Shown: positions 1 through 5,979, counted from the first letter of the stretch. The stretch: DNA of 7,704 nucleotides from an uncultured Methanobrevibacter sp. (GCF_937906425.1 NZ_CALCYR010000022.1:1-7704), one strand, 5' to 3'. Numbers and translations: made by a program. The notes: generated by a model from the sequence alone, not told the origin.

Positions 1-108
1 AAAAGGTTTAAATTATAATTTTAAAAATTATTAATAGATTATTTGGATAATTTATTTCTTATTTCAATTAATGAATTATTATTGTTTTTTTCTTATTAAT
101 TGGAATAA

Positions 109-135
109 TAAATAAATTTTTTAAAAATTTATTTA
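109..135. repeat. AT-only 27-nt perfect palindrome (13-bp arms)
   Basis: The left arm TAAATAAATTTTT (109-121) is the exact reverse complement of the right arm at 123-135, with one central base at 122. It contains only A and T. It could be a terminator-like hairpin for an upstream gene or a cruciform-prone or protein-binding site. Function is unknown. Confidence 0.6.
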
Positions 136-153
136 ATTAACTTTATGATTATG

Positions 154-176
154 CTAAAATCATCAGTGATTTTTAG
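154..176. repeat. hairpin with TCAG loop, 130 nt before the adhesin-like gene
   Basis: CTAAAATCA (154-162) pairs with TGATTTT(T)AG (167-176): nine base pairs, one bulged T, and a four-base TCAG loop. It lies upstream of the likely TATA element, so it is probably not in the leader of the adhesin-like mRNA. A terminator for an upstream gene or an operator are both possible. Confidence 0.4.
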
Positions 177-195
177 ATTTTAATCAATTATTGAA

Positions 196-203
196 TTATA
201 TTT
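196..203 (+). promoter_or_regulatory. possible TATA box for the adhesin-like gene
   Basis: TTATATTT is the closest match to the archaeal TATA consensus in the upstream region. With the usual 23-base spacing, transcription would begin near 226 and give a leader of about 80 nt that includes the Shine-Dalgarno. Other AT-rich matches exist, so this is only a candidate. Confidence 0.3.
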
Positions 204-293
204 ATCTATTATGTAATTTCTTTAATCTTAATAAATTAGAATTTTTGTAAATTTTCTAATGATTGAAGAAATAGCTGTTGAAATTCATTTAAT

Positions 294-298
294 GGAGG
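294..298 (+). promoter_or_regulatory. Shine-Dalgarno (GGAGG) deciding a TTG start
   Basis: GGAGG followed by AT lies seven bases before TTG at 306. The next in-frame ATG is residue 17, inside the hydrophobic core of the signal peptide. The TTG start is therefore strongly preferred. Confidence 0.8.
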
Positions 299-305
299 AT
301 AAGTT

Positions 306-3152
306 TTGAAAAATAATAAGATTTTATTATTGTTTTCTCTTATACTTTTGATTATGGTTAGTTTGTCTGTTGTTTCTGCATCAGATAATTCCATATTGGG
401 AGATTCTAATCATGCCTTAGGAGAAAATGATAATTCCTTAAGAATTAGTTCTTATTCTTCTTTAAAATATTCTTTAGGTGATAGTGAAAGTAATGACTTA
501 AATGATGGCATTGATTTTGATGGTGCTAATTTAGATGGTGCTGATAATGGTTCTAGTGGTGCTGATGATGTTTCTCTTAATGGAACTGATGATAATGAGA
601 GTAATAATGAAAGCAATCTCAATGAAACTATAGACTTTTCTAATAGGTCTAATAATCTATTTTTAGTAAATTCTGAAAACTTTTATATTTTCTTTGATGA
701 AAATAATGTCTTGAGAGAAATCTATGGTGGATGCACACTTGTATTCGAAGGTAATTTCACAGATATGGATACAATTGAAATCGCTTATCCTTACACTCAT
801 ATAGCAGGCAGAGATGCATTATTCAATAACACTGCACTTTGTCTAACTGCTAATGATATAGAATTGGCTGATATTCAAATGGTTCTTGATAAGGATCTTT
901 CTGATAACGATAATGCAGCCCTATTAGTCTTATCTGATAACATTGCAATAAACAACATTTCCCTGAATTATACAGTTCCAAACGCGACATCCGGATTTTT
1001 AGTTTATAGTGAAGATATAGGAAGAAAGCTTGAAAACTTATCAATAATTAACAGTTCCTTTAATTTCACTGGAAACAATCTCTATGGCGGATGGGACTAT
1101 GGCATTTTCTTGGATAATACTGATAATGCCTTGATTTATGGCAATAGGATAGATTCATATATCCCTTTACGTAATGTGGACTGGGGTGCTGAAATCTATG
1201 GTGGTATCAGTATGGATGCAGTTGCAAGTATTGCAGTGCAGAATTCCAATTTCCTAAGATTGTCTGGAAATGAGATAAATACCTATGTCACTGAGGGTGC
1301 TGGAGGTTATCCTACCTTGGATTCCATTATGTTCTATAATTGTAAAAATATTACAATTGACCAAAATGATATTTATCTTGAAGACATTGACAGTAAGGAA
1401 GGAAAGAACAATTATCTCTATGCATTGGACTTTTATTTCTGTGATGATGCGACAATTGCAATGAATGACATAGAAGTCTTTACTACAGGAGGTAGGGCAG
1501 GAGAAGGAACTGCATACCCTATACAGATTAATGGGCCAGCAAACAATATGAAAGTGGCATTCAATAATCTTACCACCTTTAACTTTGGTCCTAATTGCGG
1601 TATTTACTCTGAAAATTACTATGGTGACACACATATTGATATAATCAGCAATTTCATCAATGTCACAGGTCTTGCAAGTACCCATTACTTTGCTCTTGTT
1701 GCAGGCATTGAAGTTCAGGACACCAATGACAGAATTTGGAACAACACCATTATTGTAAACAATTTAGGAAATTATAGTGCAAACAACAATATTTATGGTA
1801 TAAGCTACACCCAGAATACTGGAGGCAATCACAGTTATAATATCCAATACAATAATGTTACAACCAATGGTTTATATGCCGTTGAATTGAAAGGTTCAGA
1901 TTCTGTAGTTACCGATTCAATTATTTCAAATAATGTCTTAAACACTGCTGTAACTAGCGGTAATCGTGCAGTAATAGTTGATGGTAATAAAAAGAATGTT
2001 ACCATTCGTAATAATACTGATGGCACATTTAAAAATGTTCTTGATGAAAACAATTATCCTGAATGGCTGAAAAACTTCTTGGTAAACACCAATGTTGAGA
2101 CTCGCGATTTTAAATGGGTCACGGAAGCTGTAAGCAATGCATCTAACGGTACTGGCTTTGACAATAAATCTGGTAACAATACTGGTTTGGATGATTTAGG
2201 CGGTAATGACACCATAGGCAATAATACAAATGGAACAGATTCATTGATAGAGAATAATTCTACAGGAAATGGTACAGGAAACGGAACAGAAGGAAATAGT
2301 ACAAATCCAAGTCCTATTAGTGGAGGAAGTGGGGATGGCAATAACACAGATGCCGATTCCACAGATGATACTAATTCCACTGGTCCTTCAGATTCAGACC
2401 CTACCAATAACACTGATCCAGAGCCTATAAATAATACTGACCCAAATCCTATTAATAACACTGATTCTAAGCCTGTAAATGATACTGAAGATGATAATAA
2501 GACAGACCCAGAACCAATGAACAATACAGAGCCTCAGCCAGTAAATAATACAGATCCTTTACCAGAAAATCCAGTTGAACCTGTAAATAACACTGATTCT
2601 GAGCCTGTAAACAATACAGAACCAGTTAATCAGACAAATTCTACAGAGCCTATCAATAACACTGAGATTGAAAATCAGACTAATGCTACAGAGATAATCG
2701 ATAACAATACAAACCAGACTGTAATGGAAGATGATAATTTAGACCCTAAAGAATCTTATGATGCTACTCAAGATGAGAAGGAGTCACCAAGCGATGATGA
2801 TGAAAAGTCTAATCCTGGTGATTCTGGTGATGAATTAGTTAATTCTGAAGATCCAAGTAATCCTCAAGATTCTCAAGAGAATCAAGAAGATTTTAATGAG
2901 GAAAATAAGGATTCTGAGGATACTACTAATCCAAGCAGTCCTAGAGTTGGGGACTCACATTCAGATTCTGCTTCCAGTCCAGGGTTAAGTGGTGCATCTG
3001 CTTCCAATAATGCTTATGAATTGGATAAGAAGGTGGAAGATGTCATTACCAAATCCGTAGATTATGTTTCCCTTGCAGGAATTTGTATTGCTGCTCTATT
3101 ATTGATTTTAGTCGGTTATAAACATCAAAAGGATATTGAAGAAGAAGACTAA
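306..3152 (+). CDS. Adhesin-like surface protein: signal peptide, parallel beta-helix, N-glycosylation-rich stalk, C-terminal membrane anchor
   Basis: This is a 948-residue secreted, membrane-anchored protein. A signal peptide covers residues 1-25 (Lys2/Lys5, hydrophobic 6-23, likely V-S-A cleavage after 25). Residues 27-117 are a low-complexity Asp/Asn/Ser/Gly segment. About 145-580 shows irregular repeats of roughly 20-30 residues with N-N/N-x-I patterns (N-I-T-I-D-Q-N-D-I, A-T-I-A-M-N-D-I), typical of right-handed parallel beta-helix (NosD/pectate-lyase-like) folds. Residues 611-805 form an Asn/Thr/Pro stalk with about 30 N-x-S/T sequons, then an acidic Ser/Pro segment runs to about 905. 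Residues 920-938 are one transmembrane helix followed by the short tail K-H-Q-K-D-I-E-E-E-D. This matches the 'adhesin-like proteins' abundant in Methanobrevibacter, thought to act in cell-cell or host contact. The ligand cannot be predicted. The gene appears monocistronic, since the next gene is convergent. The TTG start is set by GGAGG and a complete signal peptide. Confidence 0.88.
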   Translation: MKNNKILLLFSLILLIMVSLSVVSASDNSILGDSNHALGENDNSLRISSYSSLKYSLGDSESNDLNDGIDFDGANLDGADNGSSGADDVSLNGTDDNESNNESNLNETIDFSNRSNNLFLVNSENFYIFFDENNVLREIYGGCTLVFEGNFTDMDTIEIAYPYTHIAGRDALFNNTALCLTANDIELADIQMVLDKDLSDNDNAALLVLSDNIAINNISLNYTVPNATSGFLVYSEDIGRKLENLSIINSSFNFTGNNLYGGWDYGIFLDNTDNALIYGNRIDSYIPLRNVDWGAEIYGGISMDAVASIAVQNSNFLRLSGNEINTYVTEGAGGYPTLDSIMFYNCKNITIDQNDIYLEDIDSKEGKNNYLYALDFYFCDDATIAMNDIEVFTTGGRAGEGTAYPIQINGPANNMKVAFNNLTTFNFGPNCGIYSENYYGDTHIDIISNFINVTGLASTHYFALVAGIEVQDTNDRIWNNTIIVNNLGNYSANNNIYGISYTQNTGGNHSYNIQYNNVTTNGLYAVELKGSDSVVTDSIISNNVLNTAVTSGNRAVIVDGNKKNVTIRNNTDGTFKNVLDENNYPEWLKNFLVNTNVETRDFKWVTEAVSNASNGTGFDNKSGNNTGLDDLGGNDTIGNNTNGTDSLIENNSTGNGTGNGTEGNSTNPSPISGGSGDGNNTDADSTDDTNSTGPSDSDPTNNTDPEPINNTDPNPINNTDSKPVNDTEDDNKTDPEPMNNTEPQPVNNTDPLPENPVEPVNNTDSEPVNNTEPVNQTNSTEPINNTEIENQTNATEIIDNNTNQTVMEDDNLDPKESYDATQDEKESPSDDDEKSNPGDSGDELVNSEDPSNPQDSQENQEDFNEENKDSEDTTNPSSPRVGDSHSDSASSPGLSGASASNNAYELDKKVEDVITKSVDYVSLAGICIAALLLILVGYKHQKDIEEED
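2403..2705 (+). repeat. degenerate octapeptide repeats (N-N-T-D/E-x-x-P-x) in the adhesin stalk
   Basis: These encode residues 700-800. The Asn-Asn-Thr units recur every eight residues (701, 709, 717; then 731, 739, 747; then 761, 769) with Pro-Glu/Pro-Val in between. The DNA copies differ mostly at synonymous positions (AATAACACT, AATAATACT, AACAATACA), so the protein pattern is conserved while the DNA has drifted. Likely an extended, glycosylated spacer lifting the beta-helix off the membrane. Confidence 0.8.
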
Positions 3153-3178
3153 AAATTTAATTAAAGGGTTAATTGAAT

Positions 3179-3219
3179 TTTTAGAAAATATCTTAATCTT
3201 GTTTTAAGTTTTTCTAAAA
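3179..3219 (+). terminator. inverted repeat after the adhesin-like gene
   Basis: TTTTAGAAAA (3179-3188) is perfectly complementary to TTTTCTAAAA (3210-3219). Inside it a second stem, CTTAA (3192-3196) with TTAAG (3204-3208), closes a seven-base loop. It lies 27 nt after the stop codon and is followed by a T-rich stretch. It probably aids 3' end formation or mRNA stability; archaeal termination depends mainly on T-tracts. Confidence 0.4.
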
Positions 3220-3249
3220 TAATTCATTTATCCTTTTTTATATTTTTTA

Positions 3250-3274
3250 AGGTGTTCCCAAAAACCTATTTTTT
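3250..3274 (+). terminator. hairpin plus T-run, candidate terminator
   Basis: AGGTGTT (3250-3256) pairs with AAAACCT (3261-3267) with one mismatch and a CCCA loop, followed by a T6 run at 3269-3274. This is the most terminator-like structure downstream of the adhesin-like gene, about 100 nt past its stop codon. Confidence 0.4.
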
Positions 3275-3442
3275 GAAAAATTTTTTATTTTTTCTTTTTT
3301 TAAAATCATTTATTTTGAATATTTTTAATTATTTTTTCCTATTTTTGTCTTTTGAATTTTTAAAATTTTTAGATTTTAATCAATTTAGCCTATTTTTAAC
3401 ATTTTATAAATTTTCCTTTCTTTTCTATTTTTAAAAAATAAT

Positions 3443-4909
3443 TTAAAGCAATGAAAATGTTTTTGGAGGAATAAATATTACATCTCCTTCCTTTTCAATT
3501 GAATCGGTCTGATTTGAAATTACTATTCCATATTCTGCATTTAATTTATTAATTCCCTTTTTGATTTGTTTATTGTCCTTTTTGCCCATTCCCACTTCGA
3601 TTGGAATAGGGTTCTGGAAGTGTTTTTGAAGGATGAAATCAACTCCTCCCTTCTCTGCATCATAATATATGTTAAACAATGGAAACTCTCCATTATATGA
3701 TAAATTATACAGGCTGGAAGCAACTAAATTCTCTAATAGGATTCCTTCATAATCCCTTTTTTCAAAAATTGTGTTTCCGAATTCCTCATTTATTGCATTT
3801 TTTATACTTGCTGTTGCTAAATAATATTTCCATTGTTTCTTTATTCTTTTTGTGGCTCCTCCATAGGCTTCCCAGTGGAAAACCAGTTGTGTTCTTTCCA
3901 ATGTGGAAAGAATTGAATTAACCTTACTCTTGCTGGTATTTAGATTGGCCGCAATTTTTCCCTGACTTATTTCTCCAGGTTTTTGTGATGCAAGGAAAAC
4001 AAGTATTCTATATGTGTAATTCCTTAGGTCATTTGTGAGATTATATTCAGTTGCAATGTCCTGAGAGACTATTTTGGATATGGTTGACCATATCTCATTT
4101 TGTATAGTCTCTTTTGACCTTTTATTTAATGTTGATGGAAATGAGCCGTATTTAAAGTAATTGTCCCAATCTGATGAGTTGTAATCCCTTAAAGCAATCA
4201 AGTCATTTTTTATTTTTTCTTCCTTTTGCTGGGCTTTTTCGTATTCTCCATTTAGGATTAAGTTTTTTAAGTCATTCCTTATCTCTGTATGATAATCATA
4301 TTTCAATTTTAAGTGTTCTGTGTAGTTTAAGGGTAATACTGGTCGAACTGTCAATCTTCTTGCAGCATCTGCATTAAAGTCAAGATGCAATGATGAGGAA
4401 CCGGTTATGAGTAAAAAGATATTTGGGGTTTCATCATAGATCAGTTTTCCATTCAATGCCCAGTTCTTGTCATAATGTGCCTCATCTATTAAGAGGAATA
4501 TTGCTTTGTCCAATTGGAGAATGCTGGTATTGTGGAATTTTTCTAGGAATATCTCTAATGTGTTGTAGATATTCACATCACCCATTGCATGTAATTTTTC
4601 ACAGGAAATGTATAATATCTCATTTGGATTGATGTTTTTTTCCTTTATCAGATATTCGTATGTTTGGTAAAGCAATGTTGTTTTTCCCACTCCTCTTAGT
4701 CCTGGCAGTGAAAAAAACCTTTCTTCACTTTCCAAATCTAAAAATGCATCTATCATTTCTGTTATTTTATAATAATCATCACGTTTATTGTATTTTTTAT
4801 TATCTTTTCCACTAATCCTGCTATTTATTGTTGATGGAAAATTTAATAATTGTTTAGTGAGATAATTCTCAATTGTTTTTTTCATGTAATCACTAGCTAT
4901 TGCTGACAT
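3443..4909 (-). CDS. AAA+ ATPase of the DUF4143-like family with degenerate nuclease-like C-terminal domain
   Basis: A 488-residue P-loop ATPase. Walker A is G-L-R-G-V-G-K-T-T (70-78), Walker B A-I-F-L-L-I-D-E-A-H (136-145), and L-L-I-T-G-S-S-S (166-173) is in the sensor-1 position. A-R-R followed by P-V-L-P-L (183-194) is the conserved stretch after it. Residues about 312-343 resemble a winged helix-turn-helix. The C-terminus (about 385-480) looks like the PD-(D/E)XK-type fold of DUF4143 proteins: Asp424 in G-V-D-F-I and Glu438 in I-P-I-E-V-G, but Gly440 stands where Lys is usual. Family members are common, multi-copy accessory genes in archaea with no settled function. The start at 4909 is supported by a TATA box that would place transcription at about 4910, giving a leaderless mRNA; no Shine-Dalgarno precedes it. 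Met9 (ATG at 4885, weakly preceded by AGTGAT) is the alternative. Upstream lie four palindromic operator-like sites. Confidence 0.85.
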   Translation of the reverse strand: MSAIASDYMKKTIENYLTKQLLNFPSTINSRISGKDNKKYNKRDDYYKITEMIDAFLDLESEERFFSLPGLRGVGKTTLLYQTYEYLIKEKNINPNEILYISCEKLHAMGDVNIYNTLEIFLEKFHNTSILQLDKAIFLLIDEAHYDKNWALNGKLIYDETPNIFLLITGSSSLHLDFNADAARRLTVRPVLPLNYTEHLKLKYDYHTEIRNDLKNLILNGEYEKAQQKEEKIKNDLIALRDYNSSDWDNYFKYGSFPSTLNKRSKETIQNEIWSTISKIVSQDIATEYNLTNDLRNYTYRILVFLASQKPGEISQGKIAANLNTSKSKVNSILSTLERTQLVFHWEAYGGATKRIKKQWKYYLATASIKNAINEEFGNTIFEKRDYEGILLENLVASSLYNLSYNGEFPLFNIYYDAEKGGVDFILQKHFQNPIPIEVGMGKKDNKQIKKGINKLNAEYGIVISNQTDSIEKEGDVIFIPPKTFSLL

Positions 4910-4932
4910 ATATTTTAGTATATTTTTCTTTG

Positions 4933-4940
4933 TTTATATA
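4933..4940 (-). promoter_or_regulatory. TATA box of the ATPase gene, positioned for a leaderless transcript
   Basis: On the - strand this reads TATATAAA. Placing it at -30 to -23 puts the transcription start at about 4910, one base before the A of ATG at 4909. The absence of any G-rich Shine-Dalgarno before that ATG agrees with leaderless translation. The first operator (4944-4959) sits three bases upstream of the box, where TFB would contact the BRE. Confidence 0.6.
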
Positions 4941-4943
4941 TGT

Positions 4944-5116
4944 GTTCTAGATTTAGAACGATACTTTATAAATAGATGTTCTAAATTTAGAACGATTTTT
5001 ATAATTGGATGTTTTTTTTGATTCCTTGTAATTTGATTTTCTAAATCTCCAACGATTTTTTAATTGGATATTATAAATTATCGGTTCTTTGTAATTTGAT
5101 TTTCTAAATTTAGAAC
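4944..5116. promoter_or_regulatory. cluster of four 16-bp palindromic operator-like sites
   Basis: The consensus is GTTCTAAATTTAGAAC followed by CGAT. Site 1 (4944-4959) is GTTCTAGATTTAGAAC, one base off perfect symmetry. Site 2 (4978-4993) is a perfect 16-bp palindrome. Site 3 (5038-5053) is TTTCTAAATCTCCAAC, with a damaged right half. Site 4 (5101-5116) differs from site 2 only in its first base. All four carry CGAT immediately to the right. Spacings are 34, 60 and 63 bp start to start. A gapless, repeated even-length palindrome beside a promoter is what a dimeric repressor or activator site looks like. No regulator gene is visible in the window, though the ATPase has its own winged-helix-like segment. 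Confidence 0.7.
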
Positions 5117-5117
5117 G
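4978..5117. repeat. about 60-bp imperfect direct duplications carrying operator sites 2-4
   Basis: The operator sites sit in longer repeated modules. CGATTTTT followed by TAATTGGAT occurs after sites 2 and 3, and TTGTAATTTGATTTTCTAAAT leads into sites 3 and 4 (about 5028-5046 and 5090-5109). The region therefore grew by duplication of a unit of about 60 bp and has since diverged. Confidence 0.6.
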
Positions 5118-5395
5118 ATTCCTAAATAAATATGGATGTTTTATCTTTAGAAAATATGCATATATTTTAATTTATTAGAGTATTATTAAGCGAATTTTTT
5201 TTGATTTAATTATTTTTCTTCTGCTCTTTTTTTTTCAATTGATTTCAATTAGGACATCTTTCTCATATGCCTATTGGTTTTATATTTAAAAAAGCTTTTT
5301 GAGAGCATTTGGAAAGTATTTGCCATGTATGGTTTACTATTTTTTAAAACAACAATTTTTATAATTTCTAATCCTTTTTACTTTTTTTAGTTAAC
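5118..5395. other. non-coding region between the operator cluster and the tRNA promoter
   Basis: No credible gene is seen. It holds T-runs around 5197-5235, a small ATATGCATAT palindrome near 5155, the palindrome AAAAAGCTTTTT (5289-5300) and a possible decayed operator half-site, TTTAGAA, near 5146. Tiny open frames starting at 5266 and 5325 lack ribosome binding sites. Confidence 0.6.
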
Positions 5396-5403
5396 TTTAT
5401 ATA
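5396..5403 (+). promoter_or_regulatory. TATA box of tRNA-Gln
   Basis: TTTATATA matches the archaeal consensus. With standard spacing, transcription would start near 5426, about eight bases before the mature tRNA. The surrounding TTTATATATTATG is identical to the promoter core of the Mur ligase gene (6002-6014). Confidence 0.65.
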
Positions 5404-5412
5404 TTATGTAAT

Positions 5413-5428
5413 ACATACTATAGTATGT
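5413..5428. promoter_or_regulatory. perfect 16-bp palindrome over the tRNA start site
   Basis: ACATACTATAGTATGT is its own reverse complement. It spans about -13 to +3 relative to the predicted start site, ending five bases before the mature tRNA. It may be an operator or a fortuitous promoter element. It is unrelated in sequence to the ATPase operators, although the same length. Confidence 0.5.
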
Positions 5429-5433
5429 TGTAT

Positions 5434-5505
5434 AGTCCCGTAGGGTAGTGGTAATCCTTCTAGGCTTTGGACCCGGAGACGGCGGTTCGACTCCGCTCGG
5501 GACTA
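5434..5505 (+). tRNA. tRNA-Gln, anticodon TTG
   Basis: A 72-nt cloverleaf. The acceptor stem AGTCCCG/CGGGACT is fully paired, starting with A1-U72. The D-arm is GGGT/ATCC with loop AGTGGTA. The anticodon stem is CTAGG/CCCGG with loop CTTTGGA, giving anticodon TTG (5467-5469), which reads CAA and CAG. The T-arm is GGCGG/CCGCT with loop TTCGACT, and the discriminator is A73. CCA is not encoded, so it must be added after transcription. In methanogens this tRNA is first charged with glutamate and then amidated. The oddity is an A29-C41 mismatch in the middle of the anticodon stem (A5462, C5474). No intron is present. Confidence 0.95.
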
Positions 5506-5512
5506 TTTTTTT
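5506..5512 (+). terminator. T7 terminator of tRNA-Gln
   Basis: Seven T residues follow the discriminator base directly, the usual archaeal T-tract terminator for a stable RNA. Confidence 0.65.
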
Positions 5513-5597
5513 ATGGACCTTTGTTATAACACTGTTATATTCATCTTTTTTATTGTTATTTTTTTTATTTTTAACTTTTCACTATTTTTTAAATTTT

Positions 5598-5793
5598 AAT
5601 AAGAATTTTTATTTTTCACTATTTCTTTAAATTTTAAAAAAAATTTTCTATTTTATTTTTTTCCGTTTTTAATAAGAATTTTTATTTTTCACTATTTCTT
5701 TAAATTTTAATAAAAATTTTCTATTTTATTTTTTTCCGTTTTTAATAAAAATTTTTAATTTTTTACTATTTCTTAAATTTTAATAAAAATTTT
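5598..5793. repeat. 73-bp tandem repeat, two near-identical copies plus a partial third
   Basis: Copy 1 (5598-5670) and copy 2 (5671-5743) differ at one base out of 73 (A5638 against T5711). A diverged 50-nt third copy follows at 5744-5793. Fragments resembling the middle of the unit (TTTTCACTATTT, AAATTTTAAT) also precede copy 1 at about 5577-5600. The unit is almost entirely A and T apart from a TTTCACTATTTC segment and a single CCG. Non-coding. Confidence 0.85.
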
Positions 5794-5899
5794 AACTTTT
5801 AACACTCTTTTTGAATTTTATTTTTTTAATTAATTTTTTTAGAATTATTTTCTATTTCACTATTTTTAAAAATCATTATTTTTTTGTAAAATTTCAATT

Positions 5900-5979
5900 T
5901 AAAAGCAATATTCTATTATTTTCATAAAATTTAATTTAATTAGGTTTTTTTTAATAAAATAATAGAATATTTGCTCTTA
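5900..5979. repeat. 80-nt near-perfect inverted repeat upstream of the Mur ligase promoter
   Basis: The core pairs 5905-5922 (GCAATATTCTATTATTTT) with 5956-5974 in 18 base pairs with one bulged T. After a two-base internal loop, five more pairs form (5925-5929 with 5949-5953). A short outer extension (5900-5904 with 5975-5979) carries one mismatch. The loop is about 19 nt. It ends 22 bp before the TATA box, so it is not in the Mur ligase mRNA. It could be a terminator, a cruciform or a small structured RNA. Confidence 0.6.

Larger units (their letters stand above)
1..305. other. AT-rich intergenic region upstream of the adhesin-like gene
   Basis: No supportable gene lies here; all frames are broken by frequent stops. 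The stretch holds a 27-nt AT-only palindrome (109-135), a short hairpin (154-176), a possible TATA element (196-203) and the Shine-Dalgarno of the following gene (294-298). The left part may also be the 3' flank of a gene outside the window, in which case the two hairpins could belong to its termination. Confidence 0.7.
3153..3442. other. T-rich convergent intergenic region
   Basis: This gap lies between the 3' ends of the adhesin-like gene and the - strand ATPase gene. Two hairpins near its left end (3179-3219 and 3250-3274) probably serve termination of the + strand transcript. A T6 run on the - strand (3438-3433) lies five bases after the ATPase stop codon. From 3275 to 3430 the + strand is mostly T with a few A-rich interruptions. 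No credible gene is seen. Confidence 0.7.

Noticed and set aside
1254..1685. - strand open frame of 143 codons inside the adhesin-like gene
   Set aside because: It is antisense to the beta-helix region, which has clear protein-level repeats; no promoter or Shine-Dalgarno, and a Cys/Ile-rich composition typical of shadow frames.
2054..2524. - strand open frame of 156 codons, Val/Leu/Ser/Pro-rich
   Set aside because: It is the antisense shadow of the Asn/Thr/Pro stalk, and its apparent repeats come from the sense repeats.
3252..3434. + strand open frame of 60 codons starting at GTG
   Set aside because: It consists almost wholly of Phe, Leu and Ser from T-runs, has no ribosome binding site, and overlaps the likely terminator hairpin.
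5289..5300. palindrome AAAAAGCTTTTT
   Set aside because: It is short, built of A- and T-runs around AGCT, and expected by chance in this composition.
5266..5390. tiny + strand frames (11 codons from 5266, 21 codons from 5325)
   Set aside because: No Shine-Dalgarno, low-complexity products, and no supporting context.
5434..5505. tRNA-Gln as an integration site for a mobile element carrying the ATPase
   Set aside because: No copy of the tRNA 3' end is seen elsewhere in the window, and no integrase gene is present.
5448..5630. + strand open frame overlapping the tRNA
   Set aside because: It starts inside tRNA-Gln and continues into T-rich non-coding DNA as Phe/Leu codons.
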